Shown here one piece after another: positions 50,222 through 61,072 of a DNA stretch of 64,000 nucleotides. The stretch lies in assembly GCA_025504975.1 (NCBI GenBank), contig JANUWI010000003.1, positions 3,410,001 to 3,474,000 of the forward strand, in the 5' to 3' direction. The position numbers were made by a program, and so were the translations under genes. This DNA comes from Plenodomus lindquistii. Lineage: Eukaryota > Ascomycota > Dothideomycetes > Pleosporales > Leptosphaeriaceae. Under the pieces are notes generated by a model. That model was not told the DNA's origin. It made no database searches and saw nothing but the letters and a program-made list of their open reading frames with translations. How positions within the stretch are numbered: position 1 is the stretch's first letter; each line of letters starts with the position of its first letter.

Positions 50222-51346
50222 ATGAAGACGGTGCTTTCGTCCTTGTTCTTCGCCGCCATTGCCCTTGCACTTGGTGTCTACTACAACAGCGAGTACATGC
50301 TCTCCAGAGTAGCCAAACACATTACCATTACCCCAATCACGCGCCTCACAGGCCAGTACTTCAACACAACCACGGCCGACATGACGACGACGACCATGTT
50401 CCGTGGCTTGCCCGTCATCCCCGCCGAACCCCTCACAACGACGTCGCCCCGCAACATTGCCCAGGCCTTCCTTGCCATTGAGCAGTCGGAAGGCGCCGGC
50501 GCAAAAGTGCGGCGCAGCGTTGGCACCCCCAAGCTGCGCAACTTTTCGCCCTTTCTCATGCTCGACCACTTTGCCATTCCGCCCGGCGCGGGATTCCCCG
50601 ACCATCCTCACCGAGGCCAAGAGACCATTACCTACCTCCTCTCCGGCGCCGTCGACCACGAAGACTTTGCCGGCAACAAGGGCACCATCAACCAAGGCGA
50701 CCTGCAGTTCATGACGGCCGGCCGCGGCATCGTGCACGCCGAAATGCCGCGCCAAAACGAAGACGGCGCTGCCAACGTGGGCATGCAGCTGTGGGTTGAT
50801 TTGCCCAAGGAGCTGAAATCCTGCGAGCCGCGGTACCGCGACCTGCGCGCCGCCGAAATCCCAGAGACGACGGCAGACGGGGGCAAAGTCCATGTCAAAG
50901 TCATCAGTGGCAAGGCATACGAGACGGAGAGTCTAAAGGAGCTGGCATATACCCCCGTCTGGTTGCTCGACTTCACGGTGCAGCCGGGCGGCAAGGTCAA
51001 GCAGCCGCTGCCAAAGGGCTGGAACGCCTTTGCCTACCTGCTCAAAGGCACAACCATCTTTTCATCTGCTGGCGTGTCGCGGCCTGTCCCACAGTACCAC
51101 AACGTCGTCTTTGACAAGGACGGTGACAGCATCGAGGCACAGGTTGCACAAGACGCCGAACAAGCGTCGAGGTTCTTGCTCGTCGCAGGACTGCCCCTGG
51201 ACCAGCCAATTGTCCAATACGGTCCCTTTGTCGTGACATCGCGCGACGAAGTCATGCAGGCCATGATGGACTACCAGACCCACTCCAACGGCTTCGAGCG
51301 TGCCAACAACTGGGAGAGTGAGATTGGCAAGACCATGGTCTCGTAG
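50222..51346 (+). CDS. pirin family protein with hydrophobic N-terminus, 374 aa
   Basis: A bicupin protein of the pirin family (iron-binding; nuclear cofactor or quercetinase-like in characterised members). The pirin core begins at about residue 80 (IAQAFLAIEQSEGAGAKVRRS). The four metal ligands are present: H128 and H130 in FPDHPHRGQET, and H172 and E174 in GRGIVHAEMP. The second cupin runs from about residue 215 to 340. The first ATG gives a hydrophobic segment at about residues 5-21 (LSSLFFAAIALALGVYY), a likely signal anchor or secretion signal that ordinary pirins lack. An internal ATG at 50381 (MTTTTMFRG) would give a conventional cytosolic/nuclear form of about 321 residues. No introns. 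Confidence 0.92.
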   Translation: MKTVLSSLFFAAIALALGVYYNSEYMLSRVAKHITITPITRLTGQYFNTTTADMTTTTMFRGLPVIPAEPLTTTSPRNIAQAFLAIEQSEGAGAKVRRSVGTPKLRNFSPFLMLDHFAIPPGAGFPDHPHRGQETITYLLSGAVDHEDFAGNKGTINQGDLQFMTAGRGIVHAEMPRQNEDGAANVGMQLWVDLPKELKSCEPRYRDLRAAEIPETTADGGKVHVKVISGKAYETESLKELAYTPVWLLDFTVQPGGKVKQPLPKGWNAFAYLLKGTTIFSSAGVSRPVPQYHNVVFDKDGDSIEAQVAQDAEQASRFLLVAGLPLDQPIVQYGPFVVTSRDEVMQAMMDYQTHSNGFERANNWESEIGKTMVS

Positions 51347-51487
51347 ATTGCCTTGATTCGTGCCAAAGCTCTGAATGTGATTTGTGTATGATACCAATGC
51401 AAAGTACCCGTCTTCCAAAGTCTCAGTAATCCCATGTACCAGATCAGATGTAGACGTAATGAATTCTCTTCAACCTACCCGACCCCC
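51347..51487. other. convergent 3' intergenic spacer
   Basis: A 141-bp spacer between the stop codons of the pirin (+) and CorA-like (-) genes. It holds the 3' UTRs of both. Confidence 0.6.
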
Positions 51488-53407
51488 TCACTCCTTATAC
51501 AGTCCCGTCGCCTTTCTCTTGAAATTCTCTGGTACCGCCTTCTTCTTACCCCACTGCCAAACCATCAAGTACTTGAGCGGCCCCGTAGTCCATTGACCCA
51601 CGTCATCCTGCGCATTATCCAGCGCCCACGTCATCCCAAACGTAGCCAGCACCACACCAAATGCAGAAACCCAGTAGATCCAGAAATCGTCGCCTGTTGG
51701 GTTCTCAACACGTCAGCATACAATCACTTGCACCAATAATGCCGTGATTTCCCAAGAGCATAGACGAAATGACACAACGTACCATTTGGTGCAAACCTCC
51801 CCTCCATACCAAACAGACTACTCGTATACGCCAACGGGATAAACAGCAACGCCAACAGATTCAACCTCTTGACGCGCTTGGCCTCCTCCAAAGCCTGTCG
51901 ATTCCCCGCAATAGACGCCAGTCCCGTCATGGCCTGCATGAGATTATCCGCCCGCTCCTTGAGCACCTTGAGCCGATAGTAGGCGTACAAAAAGTCTTTT
52001 TCGCAGTCTTTCCAGTCACACGTCCGCACTCGGGAGCTTCCATGGGAAGAAGAAGCCGTTGGACTGTCGAGTGAGTAGCCCAGACTGAGCAGTGCGTCTT
52101 CAATGTCGTCGCGATAGTTGCCGCAGCGCCGCGAAATCGTCTGCAGCGACTTCCATTGGTCTTGTTCTTCCACCCACGCAGTCGTTAGACGAGCCTCGAG
52201 CGACGGCAGCATGACTTTGATGTAGTCGACTAGCTGGAGATAGTGTGCTGCGACAATCTTCTTGAGGAATACAGCCGAGAGGGCTGGCGTCTTCCAGTCT
52301 GTGTCTGGGACCATGTCGGCGTTGTGCGTGTAGTAGTGTATGAGGTCTTGACACATGGAGGCGTGCGGGTGGTGGCCACGGTCTTTTCTGGATGCGATTT
52401 TGTCAAAGGAGATTGCGGGAAGGAAGTCGGTGTAGCCGTCCTGGAAGGGCTGGTTGGAAAGGTTGTTAAAAGGGTCTTCGATAAAGCGAGGTTTCTTTTC
52501 GCCTGGGACGATTTCCTTGGGGTCGGGCGAGAGATGGGCAAGCTGAGGGTCGCAGAGTATGACGACTGTCTAAATATTAGATTTCTGTGAAGGCGTCGAG
52601 ATTCAGCGTGAGCGACTTACCATCCCAACCGCCTTTACTCGTCTCTCTGGACCACCAGCTCACCTTGCGCCGAAGAATGCCTGTTGTCGTTTCCTCTTTG
52701 TGACGAGGCGCCGTCATGCCGACATGTCTCCTCGTGCGCTCGCAAAAGTAGTAACGATTCTCCAACGCTTTGTTGAATTGCCTCAACTCGCAATATTGAA
52801 GGTGGAAACTTCGGTCGGGCTCCAAAAGGCTTGGTTGCGGCAGAGCATCGCTGACGGGTGTGAATTCGTTGCTCCAAACACATGTCCTCTCCTGACGCTG
52901 GAAAAAAGTGGGCTCCATAAAGAAGTGACCTCCTATGGCTGCTACAATGTCAGGGCTCAATCCCTCCATGATGTAGATACGCCTTCTATCATGATCATGC
53001 TGAGCAGTGTTGAAATGATCGCGAACGTCTGTATCCGTTTTGAATTCAATCGTTCGAAAATCTGGTTGACCTGTTGCCGCTGCATCTAGTAGCATGACTT
53101 TGGCAGTACCTACAGGTCTAGCTTTGCCATCGAGGGTTGTCGTATTATTTGGATCCGGCTTTTTCAGTCCAGGGCTGGAGCCGCTTAGGGCCTCGATGTA
53201 CTCGCGATATGGGCCTGAATCATATTAGCAGTTGATCTTGCTGGGATTATGGAAACGTGACACACCATCGCTACATAGCCAGGACCCCATGAGCTTCTCT
53301 GTAGAACAAGGGGCTGGACTGGGGGCACCTGATCGTTCCAATGTCGTTGTTGTTGATGAATCAGAAAGCTGTATGATGTCAGGCGTTGGCTTCAACCCGC
53401 CATCCAT
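51488..53407 (-). CDS. CorA-like Mg2+ transporter family membrane protein, 4 exons, N-terminus uncertain
   Basis: Divalent-cation channel-like protein with a large N-terminal domain and two C-terminal membrane spans. Exons on minus: exon 4 51693-51488, exon 3 52565-51783, exon 2 about 53215-52621, and exon 1 to about 53407. Introns are 50-107 bp. The last two splice joins keep frame. The first transmembrane segment (LLALLFIPLAYTSSLFGMEG) ends in GMEG where classic CorA has GMN. The second is FWIYWVSAFGVVLATFGMTWAL. The tail ends ...KATGLYKE. The N-terminal end is unclear: the coding-looking stretch YREYIEALSGSSPGL (53215-53165) is out of frame with the downstream LLDAAATGQPDF stretch across a run of six A's near 53,160. 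Either an intron from 53263 to 53159, a start at 53095, or a one-base indel resolves this. Confidence 0.8.
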
Positions 53408-54727
53408 ACTAGATTGGCCCACGGCTATGGAGAAACACGAGATGATACAATGAACAAACGCTTGAGACGAAACACGGCTGGATTGTGATACGACTACAAT
53501 TACAGTGTTGACTTTGATATCCACACGGGCAAAGTTTGGTCGTCCACGGGATGGGACGAACCGCAGGCGATGATCCCAACTTTTGATACCCATACGGCTC
53601 TGCAGTGTGGCACAGCAAGCCTCAGCTGCCATGCCAGGCCGCCCATGGCATGACACATCAATCAGCCACCACCCCCCAGATTTTTCGCTGCTCCTAAGCC
53701 CCATTACGCAGACATCAGGGCTGTGTCAAAGATTCCGATGAGGTTTGAAGCAGAGTCTGCGTCATTTGAACATGCTGAGGCAGACACTGAAGTTCAACGG
53801 TGTGCTTGGCTAGGCACCCTCAGGCTCAGCCGTAGTACTCACGGGGCTGAGTCTTCAAGGTGCAGGCTCAATGGATTGAAGACGACCGGTCTGTGCTCAT
53901 TTAAAGGTCTTGATACTGAATGGGCTGAAGGAGTTATGGAGGCGCGGTGGGCAAAATGCGTTCGAGGGATTGAGCGTCGCGGACGGCTGACGTCATGTCA
54001 CGTGCCACATGAATCTGCAGCAGGTGGGGGACACCTAGGTACCATCTAGAGTACATGTAGCCAACAATTCATTTCAACGACCTTGACCAGTTTAATCGCA
54101 ACAACACACTTTGTGTCACCTAGGTTTACAAGGGGAAAACAAATAAATAAAAACGACTTTACTACGTGTCCAAGATGTTGCAATCAGACCTGGGAGGACA
54201 AGTGACTGTGGTCGTAGAGATGGGAGTGGGTGGTGGAATAGCAGAGTTCTTGCAGGGAGACAGAAGAGTTCACGGGGTTGTGTGTAGGTTTAATTAAAGG
54301 GCGACGGAGAGTGTCAGTGGGCAGGATATGTGAGCAAAGTGATGACCAGGTTATATGAACCGTACGTGACGCGCGTGCACTGGATAGGTAGGGGCGTGAA
54401 TGTCTAGAAGGTGAAGATGGGAACACCAAGGTTTGTTTCAGTGGTAACACGTTTCAAAACACAACCCCCATATTTTGTTTTGTGGTTTGATGTCCAAATT
54501 AGACTGTCCTACCCGTTCTGTAGCATTCCAACATCAAATGAGATTTTGTGCCAGCGTCTGCACGGCGCAAGAGTGGGGTCAAGCGTTGTTGCGATGGCAG
54601 GTATGCCAATCCGCCGGATAGCAACATGTTGCCAAAAAGTGGCTTCAAATGACCAAGGTTGGAAAATAGTGGGTGCTGAGTCAGGCGCCAAAAGGTCGTA
54701 TTTGCGAGTTTGAGTTGGCAGGATGCT
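53408..54727. other. intergenic region, nothing recognised
   Basis: About 1.3 kb between the 5' end of the CorA-like gene and the 3' end of rpb4. Open frames on both strands (for example 53723-54049) show no family resemblance. It presumably contains the CorA-like promoter. Confidence 0.5.
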
Positions 54728-55449
54728 TCACATTTGCCGATACCCTGTCCGAGTAGTCAGCTTATATATGTCCTCTACACCTCGGTCGATAGTTTCCAAC
54801 GCACGTAGTTTGTTCAGCTCGTCCAATATAGGTTGCAGGTCGTCGGCGTGCATCTTGGTAGCCAGCGAGGGAATGAGGTATGTGGCTTCTTCGGCGGTCT
54901 CGGGGGTGAGGGTTCCTGCTTTGTCAGCATGTTTCGTGTACAGAGTGTGTGGTGGGATGTGGGGTGTTAAGACGTGGTGTACCTAGCATGGCCTTTTCGA
55001 CAGTGGAAAGTTCTGGGTGGGTATCGAAGAGGGCGGCGATGGAGTGGAGGCTTTCTTCCTCTTTGAAGCGTGAAAAGTTCTCTAGGTAGTCGAGGAACTG
55101 GGTAATGGTCCTGGTACGAATCAGCTTCCCATTCGCATGCCATGGCCGCGTACTAAGCGTTTGTTGTCTTGTGGACATACTGCTGGTCGTTGTAGATTCG
55201 GTCGCGCAGAGGGTTGTTCTCCGGGTCCTTTTTCTTGCGGGCTTCGTGGACGGCTGTGACGACTGCGCGGGCCTCGGAGACGGACAGGGCGTGGACGTCC
55301 TCAAAGTCACCCAGCCTGATGTCGGTGCCCATTTCCTCCTCCTGCAGAACCGGGGGCTTTGGGCGCGAGACGAGGCGGGGCGCCTTGAAGACGGGCTGCT
55401 GGGCCTGGACCTGGTTTGGCTCGGTGCTGTCGCCTGGGCCTTCTTCCAT
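54728..55449 (-). CDS. RNA polymerase II subunit Rpb4
   Basis: Forms the Rpb4/Rpb7 stalk of RNA polymerase II in the nucleus. The start is at 55449 (MEEGPGDSTEP...). Exon 1 contains EMGTDIRLGDFEDVHALSVSEA and ends near NDQQYVHKTT. The next exon holds FLDYLENFSRFKEEES and ALFDTHPELSTVEKAMLG, ending at 54983. A 67-bp GT-AG intron (54982-54916) follows. The last exon (54915-54728) gives TLTPETAEEATYLIPSL then LDELNKLRALETIDRGVEDIYKL. These are the conserved HRDC-like C-terminal features of Rpb4. The join between exon 1 and exon 2 (about 55,165-55,095) does not close: the obvious donor at TTA|GTACGC leaves TA, which makes TAG with the best acceptor. Either an unusual donor is used or there is a one-base change. 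Confidence 0.85.
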
Positions 55450-55620
55450 GATTGGTGGTTGGTGGGAGGAAGGGTAGAATAGGAAAGGGCAAGAAAGGTG
55501 CGAATGCGGTGAGGCCGGTGTTTTCAAAGGACTTTGTTTGATCGCCTGGTGTCAGTCGCGGGTGCCGGTTGCGTGTGGTTTTGCAGTGAATGTGTTGGGC
55601 GAATATCGGCGTGCATCCAC

Positions 55621-55690
55621 TCAGTTCAGTCCAGTCCAGTCCAGTTCAGTTCAGTTCAGTTCAGTTCAGTTCAGTTCAGTTCAATCAAGT
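55621..55690. repeat. GTTCA/GTCCA pentanucleotide array
   Basis: About 13 tandem pentamers of CAGTT/CAGTC, with two variants mixed at the left end and pure GTTCA on the right, about 170 bp upstream of the rpb4 start. Confidence 0.92.
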
Positions 55691-56487
55691 TCAGGGTGGG
55701 GCGTTGGGTGTATGTAGTTGGGTGGTGTGTGTTGTGTTACTGCTACTGTGCATGGCGAGAGACGTGACTGCCAAGACATTCAACGGGCAAGCAGGCGGAT
55801 CCCTGGCCGTGGCTTTTTTTCCCCCGCCACGGCCATGCTGGTCAAACCCTCGAGACCAGCCCGGCGTCATGGAATGCGACGCAGAGCACGACTAGAGTAC
55901 CTGGAGGACCCTACAGTATCCCATCTTGCGCGTGTGGCGAGACATGACATGTGCCTGCAGCGAGGGCACAGGGGCGAGAATGCCGACTGGCTCCATGCTC
56001 TACTGTAGAGTACACCGCTCCTGGCTCCATGCTCCATGGCCGTGGGCCTATGTAGAGTACATGTATAGCATAAAGATATACTGCTACATATAGGACTCGA
56101 AATAAGAGGCAGGGGGGTTGTGCTGTGGATCGCAATCAAGTCGACGACAAGAGCGGCCTAGCGCTCAATGGACCACGGCAGCCTCACAAGCGCTTTGTAG
56201 GTAGCACAGAGCACAGAGACACAGACACATGCACAGGCCGAAGCCACGGCTACTGCCAGCCTCTCTTTGCTGCCTCTGCCTCGCTGCCTCTGCCACGGCC
56301 GCCATCGAGTGTGCTGTCGCGTTGCTGTCAGCACTCGAGTAACCGATTAATTGCCCCTCTCGTCTACTACACAGTGACACTACTGTACCCTACGTCAACC
56401 GCCCCCCATTGCATCCCAGCGCCGGCCCGTGTTTCAGCCGTGACTTGCTCTCAGGGTCTCTCAATTCCCGTAACCACCCACCCCCAG

Positions 56488-56545
56488 TCGGTCAGTCAGT
56501 CAGTCAGTCAGTCAGTCAGTCAGTCAGTCAGTCAGTCAGTCAGTC
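56488..56545. repeat. (CAGT)n tetranucleotide array
   Basis: About 13-14 nearly perfect copies of GTCA. It translates as a Ser-Val-Ser-Gln repeat in every frame, which explains the apparent open frames over it. Confidence 0.93.
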
Positions 56546-56597
56546 GTCGGTTGTAAGTAGCTCTTCGCTGGGCGCCCATCATCGCCCACTTGCACTA

Positions 56598-56660
56598 CCA
56601 CCACCACCACCACCACCACAACAACAACAACAACATCAACAACATCAACAACAACAACAC
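56598..56660. repeat. CCA/CAA trinucleotide array
   Basis: A run of CCA repeats passes into CAA repeats with CAACAT interruptions. It lies in the presumed leader of the LIM-RhoGAP gene. Confidence 0.9.
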
Positions 56661-56894
56661 ACCCCATCCCGCAGCCACCGCATGTCCTGCACCAAGTCGC
56701 CCTAGGGCCGCCATCGCCCTCACCATCGCCCTCGCCATCGATCGCGTCGCCTGTCCTGTCGCTGTTGATGCCGCCTGCGCCCCCGTGCCCGCACCCGCAC
56801 CCGCCCACCGCAATCATCAGCCACTGCCCATCGCCCGCCTAAGCGCCTCCACTAAACCCCACCGCCTCTTCAGCACCAAACAACCCACGCCTGT

Positions 56895-56970
56895 ACGCCC
56901 ACGCCCACGCCCACGCCCACGCCCACGTCCCAGACATCCCCGACATCCCCGACATCCCCGACACCCCTAC
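56895..56970. repeat. CCCACG hexamers and GACATCCCC nonamers
   Basis: Five or so tandem CCCACG units are followed within a few bases by about three to four GACATCCCC units. Both lie in the leader region of the LIM-RhoGAP gene. Confidence 0.88.
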
Positions 56971-57141
56971 CGTCATCTCGTCGCAGTCCACCGCACATGC
57001 AGTCGCCCTAGCTGCCATTGAACCTCCTCCTCTTGCTAGTCACGCGCCGCCCCCAGACCTCGGCACCCGCACGCCTCTCGCCGCAGTACACAAACACACT
57101 CGACAGCAGCGACGCCGCCACCAGCCCTGGCGTAGCAGGTC

Positions 57142-57263
57142 ATGGGCACGCCAGCGGAGGGACCGCCCCCCATGGATGGGCACGGTGCCCCGCAGCCGCA
57201 GCCGCAGCAACAGCAGCAGCAACAGCAGCAATCACCACCACCACCACCACCACCACCACCACC

Positions 57264-57294
<31 letters not shown>

Positions 57295-60200
57295 CTGCAG
57301 CCACAGCACGGCTACGATCCCCGCAGCAATGGCCTCGCGCGCCGCCTCACCGACGAAGCCCAGTCGTCGAGCAACAGTCTTGCGCCACACGACCGCATTC
57401 CCTATCCCAGGCGGTCCTCGACCGACCCCCAAGACCAGAACCGCGACCCAGCCCAGCCCAAGCCCAAGCGCAGCGGCAAAATATGCGGCAAGTGCGGAGA
57501 GGGCTTGACCGGGCAGTTTGTGCGAGCCTTGGGCGACACCTATCACCTCGAGTGCTTCACATGTCACGTAAGCGCCATTCTATACCTTGTCTCCAGAATC
57601 CACTCACGCGCAATCGCTGCACGCGTCGTATCGACCGTCCACTATCAAGACCTACTAACTTCTCACAGGACTGTGGCAAAATCGTCGCCTCCAAATTCTT
57701 CCCCGTGCCCGAAAAGCCCCCAGGGCAGTATCCTCTCTGCGAAACAGATTACTTCCGTCGCCTCGACCTCCTCTGCTTTGAATGTGGCCAGGCCCTACGT
57801 GGGTCCTACATCACCGCGCTCGATCGCAAATACCACATTGAACACTTCACGTGCTCAGTCTGTCCAACCGTGTTTGGGGCCTCCGACAGCTACTACGAAC
57901 ACGAAGGCAGCGTCTATTGCCACTACCACTATTCCACCAAATTCGCGCAAAGATGCAATGGCTGCCAGACGTCCATATTGAAGCAGTTTGTCGAGATTTT
58001 CCGAAACGGGCAAAACCAACACTGGCACCCAGAGTGCTACATGATCCACAAGTACTGGAACGTGCGATTGCACTCTACAGGGCAGCCAGTTATTGAGCGC
58101 TTCCACGACGACGACAGCAATGCGACGGACGAAGTGCGCGAAAACGTGCGACAGCAAGAGGAGGAAATCGAGGCAAAGGTCAATTGGATCTGGAAGACTC
58201 TCTCCGCATTCGAGGAAAAGTCGGCAACGTGCATTTCAGACATGCTGCTACACGTGAGCAATGGCGCCTATGTCGACGGCGTCATGGCCGCCAAGAAATT
58301 CATTGTCCACGTCGAGCTGCTGTTCGCAGCTGCAGATGAACTCGATTTGCAACTCATCCACAAGACACCCAAAGGCCTCACTTACTCGCGCGAATCAAAG
58401 CTTCTGTGCAAGAAAGTAGTCGCTTTCTTCGCGCTACTCACCCAGTCCCAAGGGACAGGGGTGCGCCGGCTCGGCGTAACGCAAGAACTCTTGTCCCTCG
58501 TCACTGGGCTTGCCCATTATCTCAAGCTCCTCATCCGCATCTGTCTGCAAGGAGCCCTCAAGCTAGAACGCGAAACTCGAAGCTCAAGTGGCATCACCAA
58601 CTTCTTGACTCAGGTCAACTCGCTCGATGCACGTCTGGAAGATGAGGCACAACGCGACCAGGCCGGTGAGTCTGCTCGCCTCGTTCCAAGATGGGCCGAC
58701 GCATGCCCAATTTGCGACTCTCAAGTCGAGGAAAAGTGCCTCCACTTGAATGACATGTCTTTCAACTACAGTTGCATGGTCTGTCGGAGCTGTAATGCCG
58801 ACCTACGTAGCGACACACGAAACGCATACTGGAGTAAAGGGAAGCACAAGATTTTTTGCCCAGCTTGCGCTGCTGCGCATCCAGACGCTGAACGTGGCTT
58901 CGAACAGGTCACCAAGTTACAACAGTATGTGCACCTACTAAACGTGGCTCACGCAAGACTCATGGCCACCCTTCGATCAAGCGGTGCTTTGCCTCACACG
59001 TCTGGTAAGTGGAACTTCTCCTACAACGCCCCTACCTACCATCACTACTCATCTTGACACCCTGCCTCAGATTTCTGGAGTCGCTATCGAGATTACATTC
59101 GTCCCACTAATGACCTGTAGATGATCCAAACCTCGCAGGCTATGATTCCTCGCAGGGTCATCGTCTAGGTGGTGGCAAGGGATCCGATCTTCGACCGCCG
59201 CATCTGCAGCAAGACGGCCGTTCAAAATCCTATGGAGATGCTTCCACCACCGAAAGTCAAGCAAGCACCAATGCCGCCTACGAACAATCCATGTCCGACA
59301 TCAAACGCTTACGATCGACAAGGCTGGACAAACACCTGTCGAATACTATGAAGCGTGCGCGTGCGTCACGCATCATCGACGGACCAGAAGGTATGGAAGC
59401 TGGAGGCGAGGCTCAATTACGAGGTGGCATGCAGATCGTTCAGGAGCGTGATGGCAACGAGTCTGACAATGTGACTCTTGCAGTGAATTCGCTTGCGCTC
59501 GACGACATTGCCCGAATGGCAGCGCTTGAACAGCAACGAGAACAACGACCAAATGCATTCAGGGCAGGTGGCAGCGCGCTGCTTGGGCAGAACGACCAGC
59601 CCCGACTACACAATGGCCATCGTCGCGATTTCTCTAGTGGCCAGGACCTCCAGCAAATGACAGAGGGACGGTCTCGCACCTTCTTTTCCGAATTATCTCC
59701 ATTGGAATATTTCAAGCTCAAGGGTCTGGCCGTTCTTCAATTGGGTCTTTTGCTAGACGACAGCCAGTACAACCAAGGCGATCTACTTGATCTGATCGAG
59801 TCCAAGAAGAACAACTTCTGGGGTAAGATTGGATTTGGTAAAGCGAAGAGCAAGCCAAAGAAGGGCGTCTCGGGAGTAGAAAAGCCAGTCTCTGAGAAGG
59901 CAACTTTCAGGCAAGGACTGGAGTACCTTGTTGAAAAGTACGGCGATGAATGTACTGAAGGCGTAGGCCCCGGTGCACTCAAAGTCCCTGCTCTTTTACA
60001 GGATTGCATCACGGCAATGAGAAGCATGGACATGTCAATTGAGGGTGTTTTCCGCAAGAATGGAAACCTCAAAGCTTTACGAGAACTGGAGGAAGAGATT
60101 GACGCCAAAGGTGTTCAACAGGTGGACCTGAACACGAAGAATCCCGTCATCCTCGCCAACCTGCTGAAACGCTTTCTGCGGCTGATGCCTGATCCTGTGT

Positions 60201-61072
60201 TGACACTGAAGCTGTACCGCTTGTTCATGGTCGCTAACGGTGAGTTGAGGCCACAAGTTTTGTTTATCCTTTGCTAACGCAGACAGATATCGAAGACGAA
60301 GCACAAAGAAAAAAGGTATTGCACCTGGTCCTTTGTCTGCTCCCAAAAGCGCATCGCGATACCATGGAAGTCTTGTTCTGTTTCCTGAATTGGGTTTCAT
60401 CGTTTCACACGGTCGACGAAGAGTCAGGTAACAAAATGGATACATGGAATATTGCTACCGTCATGGCACCAAACATCCTGCGAGAGAGCAACGACAAAGA
60501 AGTCAAGAATGTCGACCAGGCCGCGGTGAAGATTGTTTTCGATCTCATCGAGAACAATGATGAGTTCTCCGAGGTAAGTCCCGACTGCCAGATGAGCCAG
60601 TTCAGACACTAAGACATACCAGGTTCCTCCAGAAATCATGGAGCTGCTGAGCGACGATGGCGCATCCGACATGAGCGCAAAGGAGATCATGCGACAGTGG
60701 GAACAACGAGGGAAGAATCCTGTTGTAGCAGCACCTGCCGCCTCGCCCAGTCCAGCTAATCTTAGTGGGACCGCGTCTCGGAAGGACCAACGAAACGCAC
60801 CTCAAATCACGCAGGCAAAGAACAACCCCACAGCCCAGACTGGCGAGGCGTCAGTCCGCCAGAACCAAGGACCTGGGCAACCTCAACCAGCGTTCGGCAC
60901 ACCCAGCAGCCAGCACAGCCCAAACGCGCAAAACGATGTGGACACACTGGATCCACCTTATGGCCGAAACCCCAACGCTTCAGCTGAAAGTCATCGCACA
61001 GGCTCGCCTCATCGACACAGCTATCGATCACCAGCATATCAAAAGCAAATAGGCACTGCTGGCGCCAGCTGA
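57142..61072 (+). CDS. LIM-domain RhoGAP (Rga1-like), 1205 aa, 5 exons
   Basis: GTPase-activating protein for Rho-family GTPases (Cdc42/Rho1 type), acting in polarity at the cell cortex. Exons: 57142-57567, 57669-59004, 59121-60239, 60287-60573, 60623-61072. All four GT-AG introns (101, 116, 47, 49 bp) keep frame. Low-complexity N-terminus: polyQ, polyP, polyQ at about residues 21-51. LIM1 (CGKCGEG..., about 115-175) is split by intron 1 right after FTCH. LIM2 (CFECGQALRG...) follows, then a third zinc block (CNGCQTSI...WHPEC). A coiled-coil-like stretch follows (about 300-330). A further LIM-like Cys cluster (CPICDSQ...CMVCRSC...FCPAC) is near 488-540. The RhoGAP domain is about 855-1040, with arginine finger R899 in GVFRKNGN and the conserved block NLLKRFLRLMPDPVL. 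A disordered tail follows. The start at 57142 is the best in-frame ATG before LIM1. Upstream extension cannot be excluded. Confidence 0.92.
57205..57300 (+). repeat. polyQ-polyP-polyQ coding microsatellite
   Basis: CAG repeats, then CCA repeats, then CAA repeats lie inside exon 1 of the LIM-RhoGAP gene. In frame they give about nine Gln, ten Pro and ten Gln. Length variation between strains is likely. Confidence 0.9.

Larger units (their letters stand above)
55450..57141. other. long upstream region rich in simple repeats
   Basis: 1.7 kb between the divergent rpb4 and LIM-RhoGAP starts, expected to hold both promoters and a long leader for the latter. It holds four or more simple-repeat arrays. 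Open frames here (for example 56125-56556, 56590-57021) are low-complexity and follow the repeats in all frames, so I do not call genes. Confidence 0.55.

Noticed and set aside
56125..57021. Long open frames over repeats, including Ser/Val/Gln-rich and His/Asn-rich peptides
   Set aside because: They are produced by CAGT, CCA/CAA and CCCACG arrays, which lack stops in several frames and both strands. There is no domain and no consistent coding signal.
59064..59119. Possible extra LIM-RhoGAP exon reading DFWSRYRDYIRPTNDL
   Set aside because: It looks coding but runs into TAG before the next exon. The whole 59005-59120 segment behaves as a 116-bp intron with a CTAAT-like branch site and a frame-preserving join.
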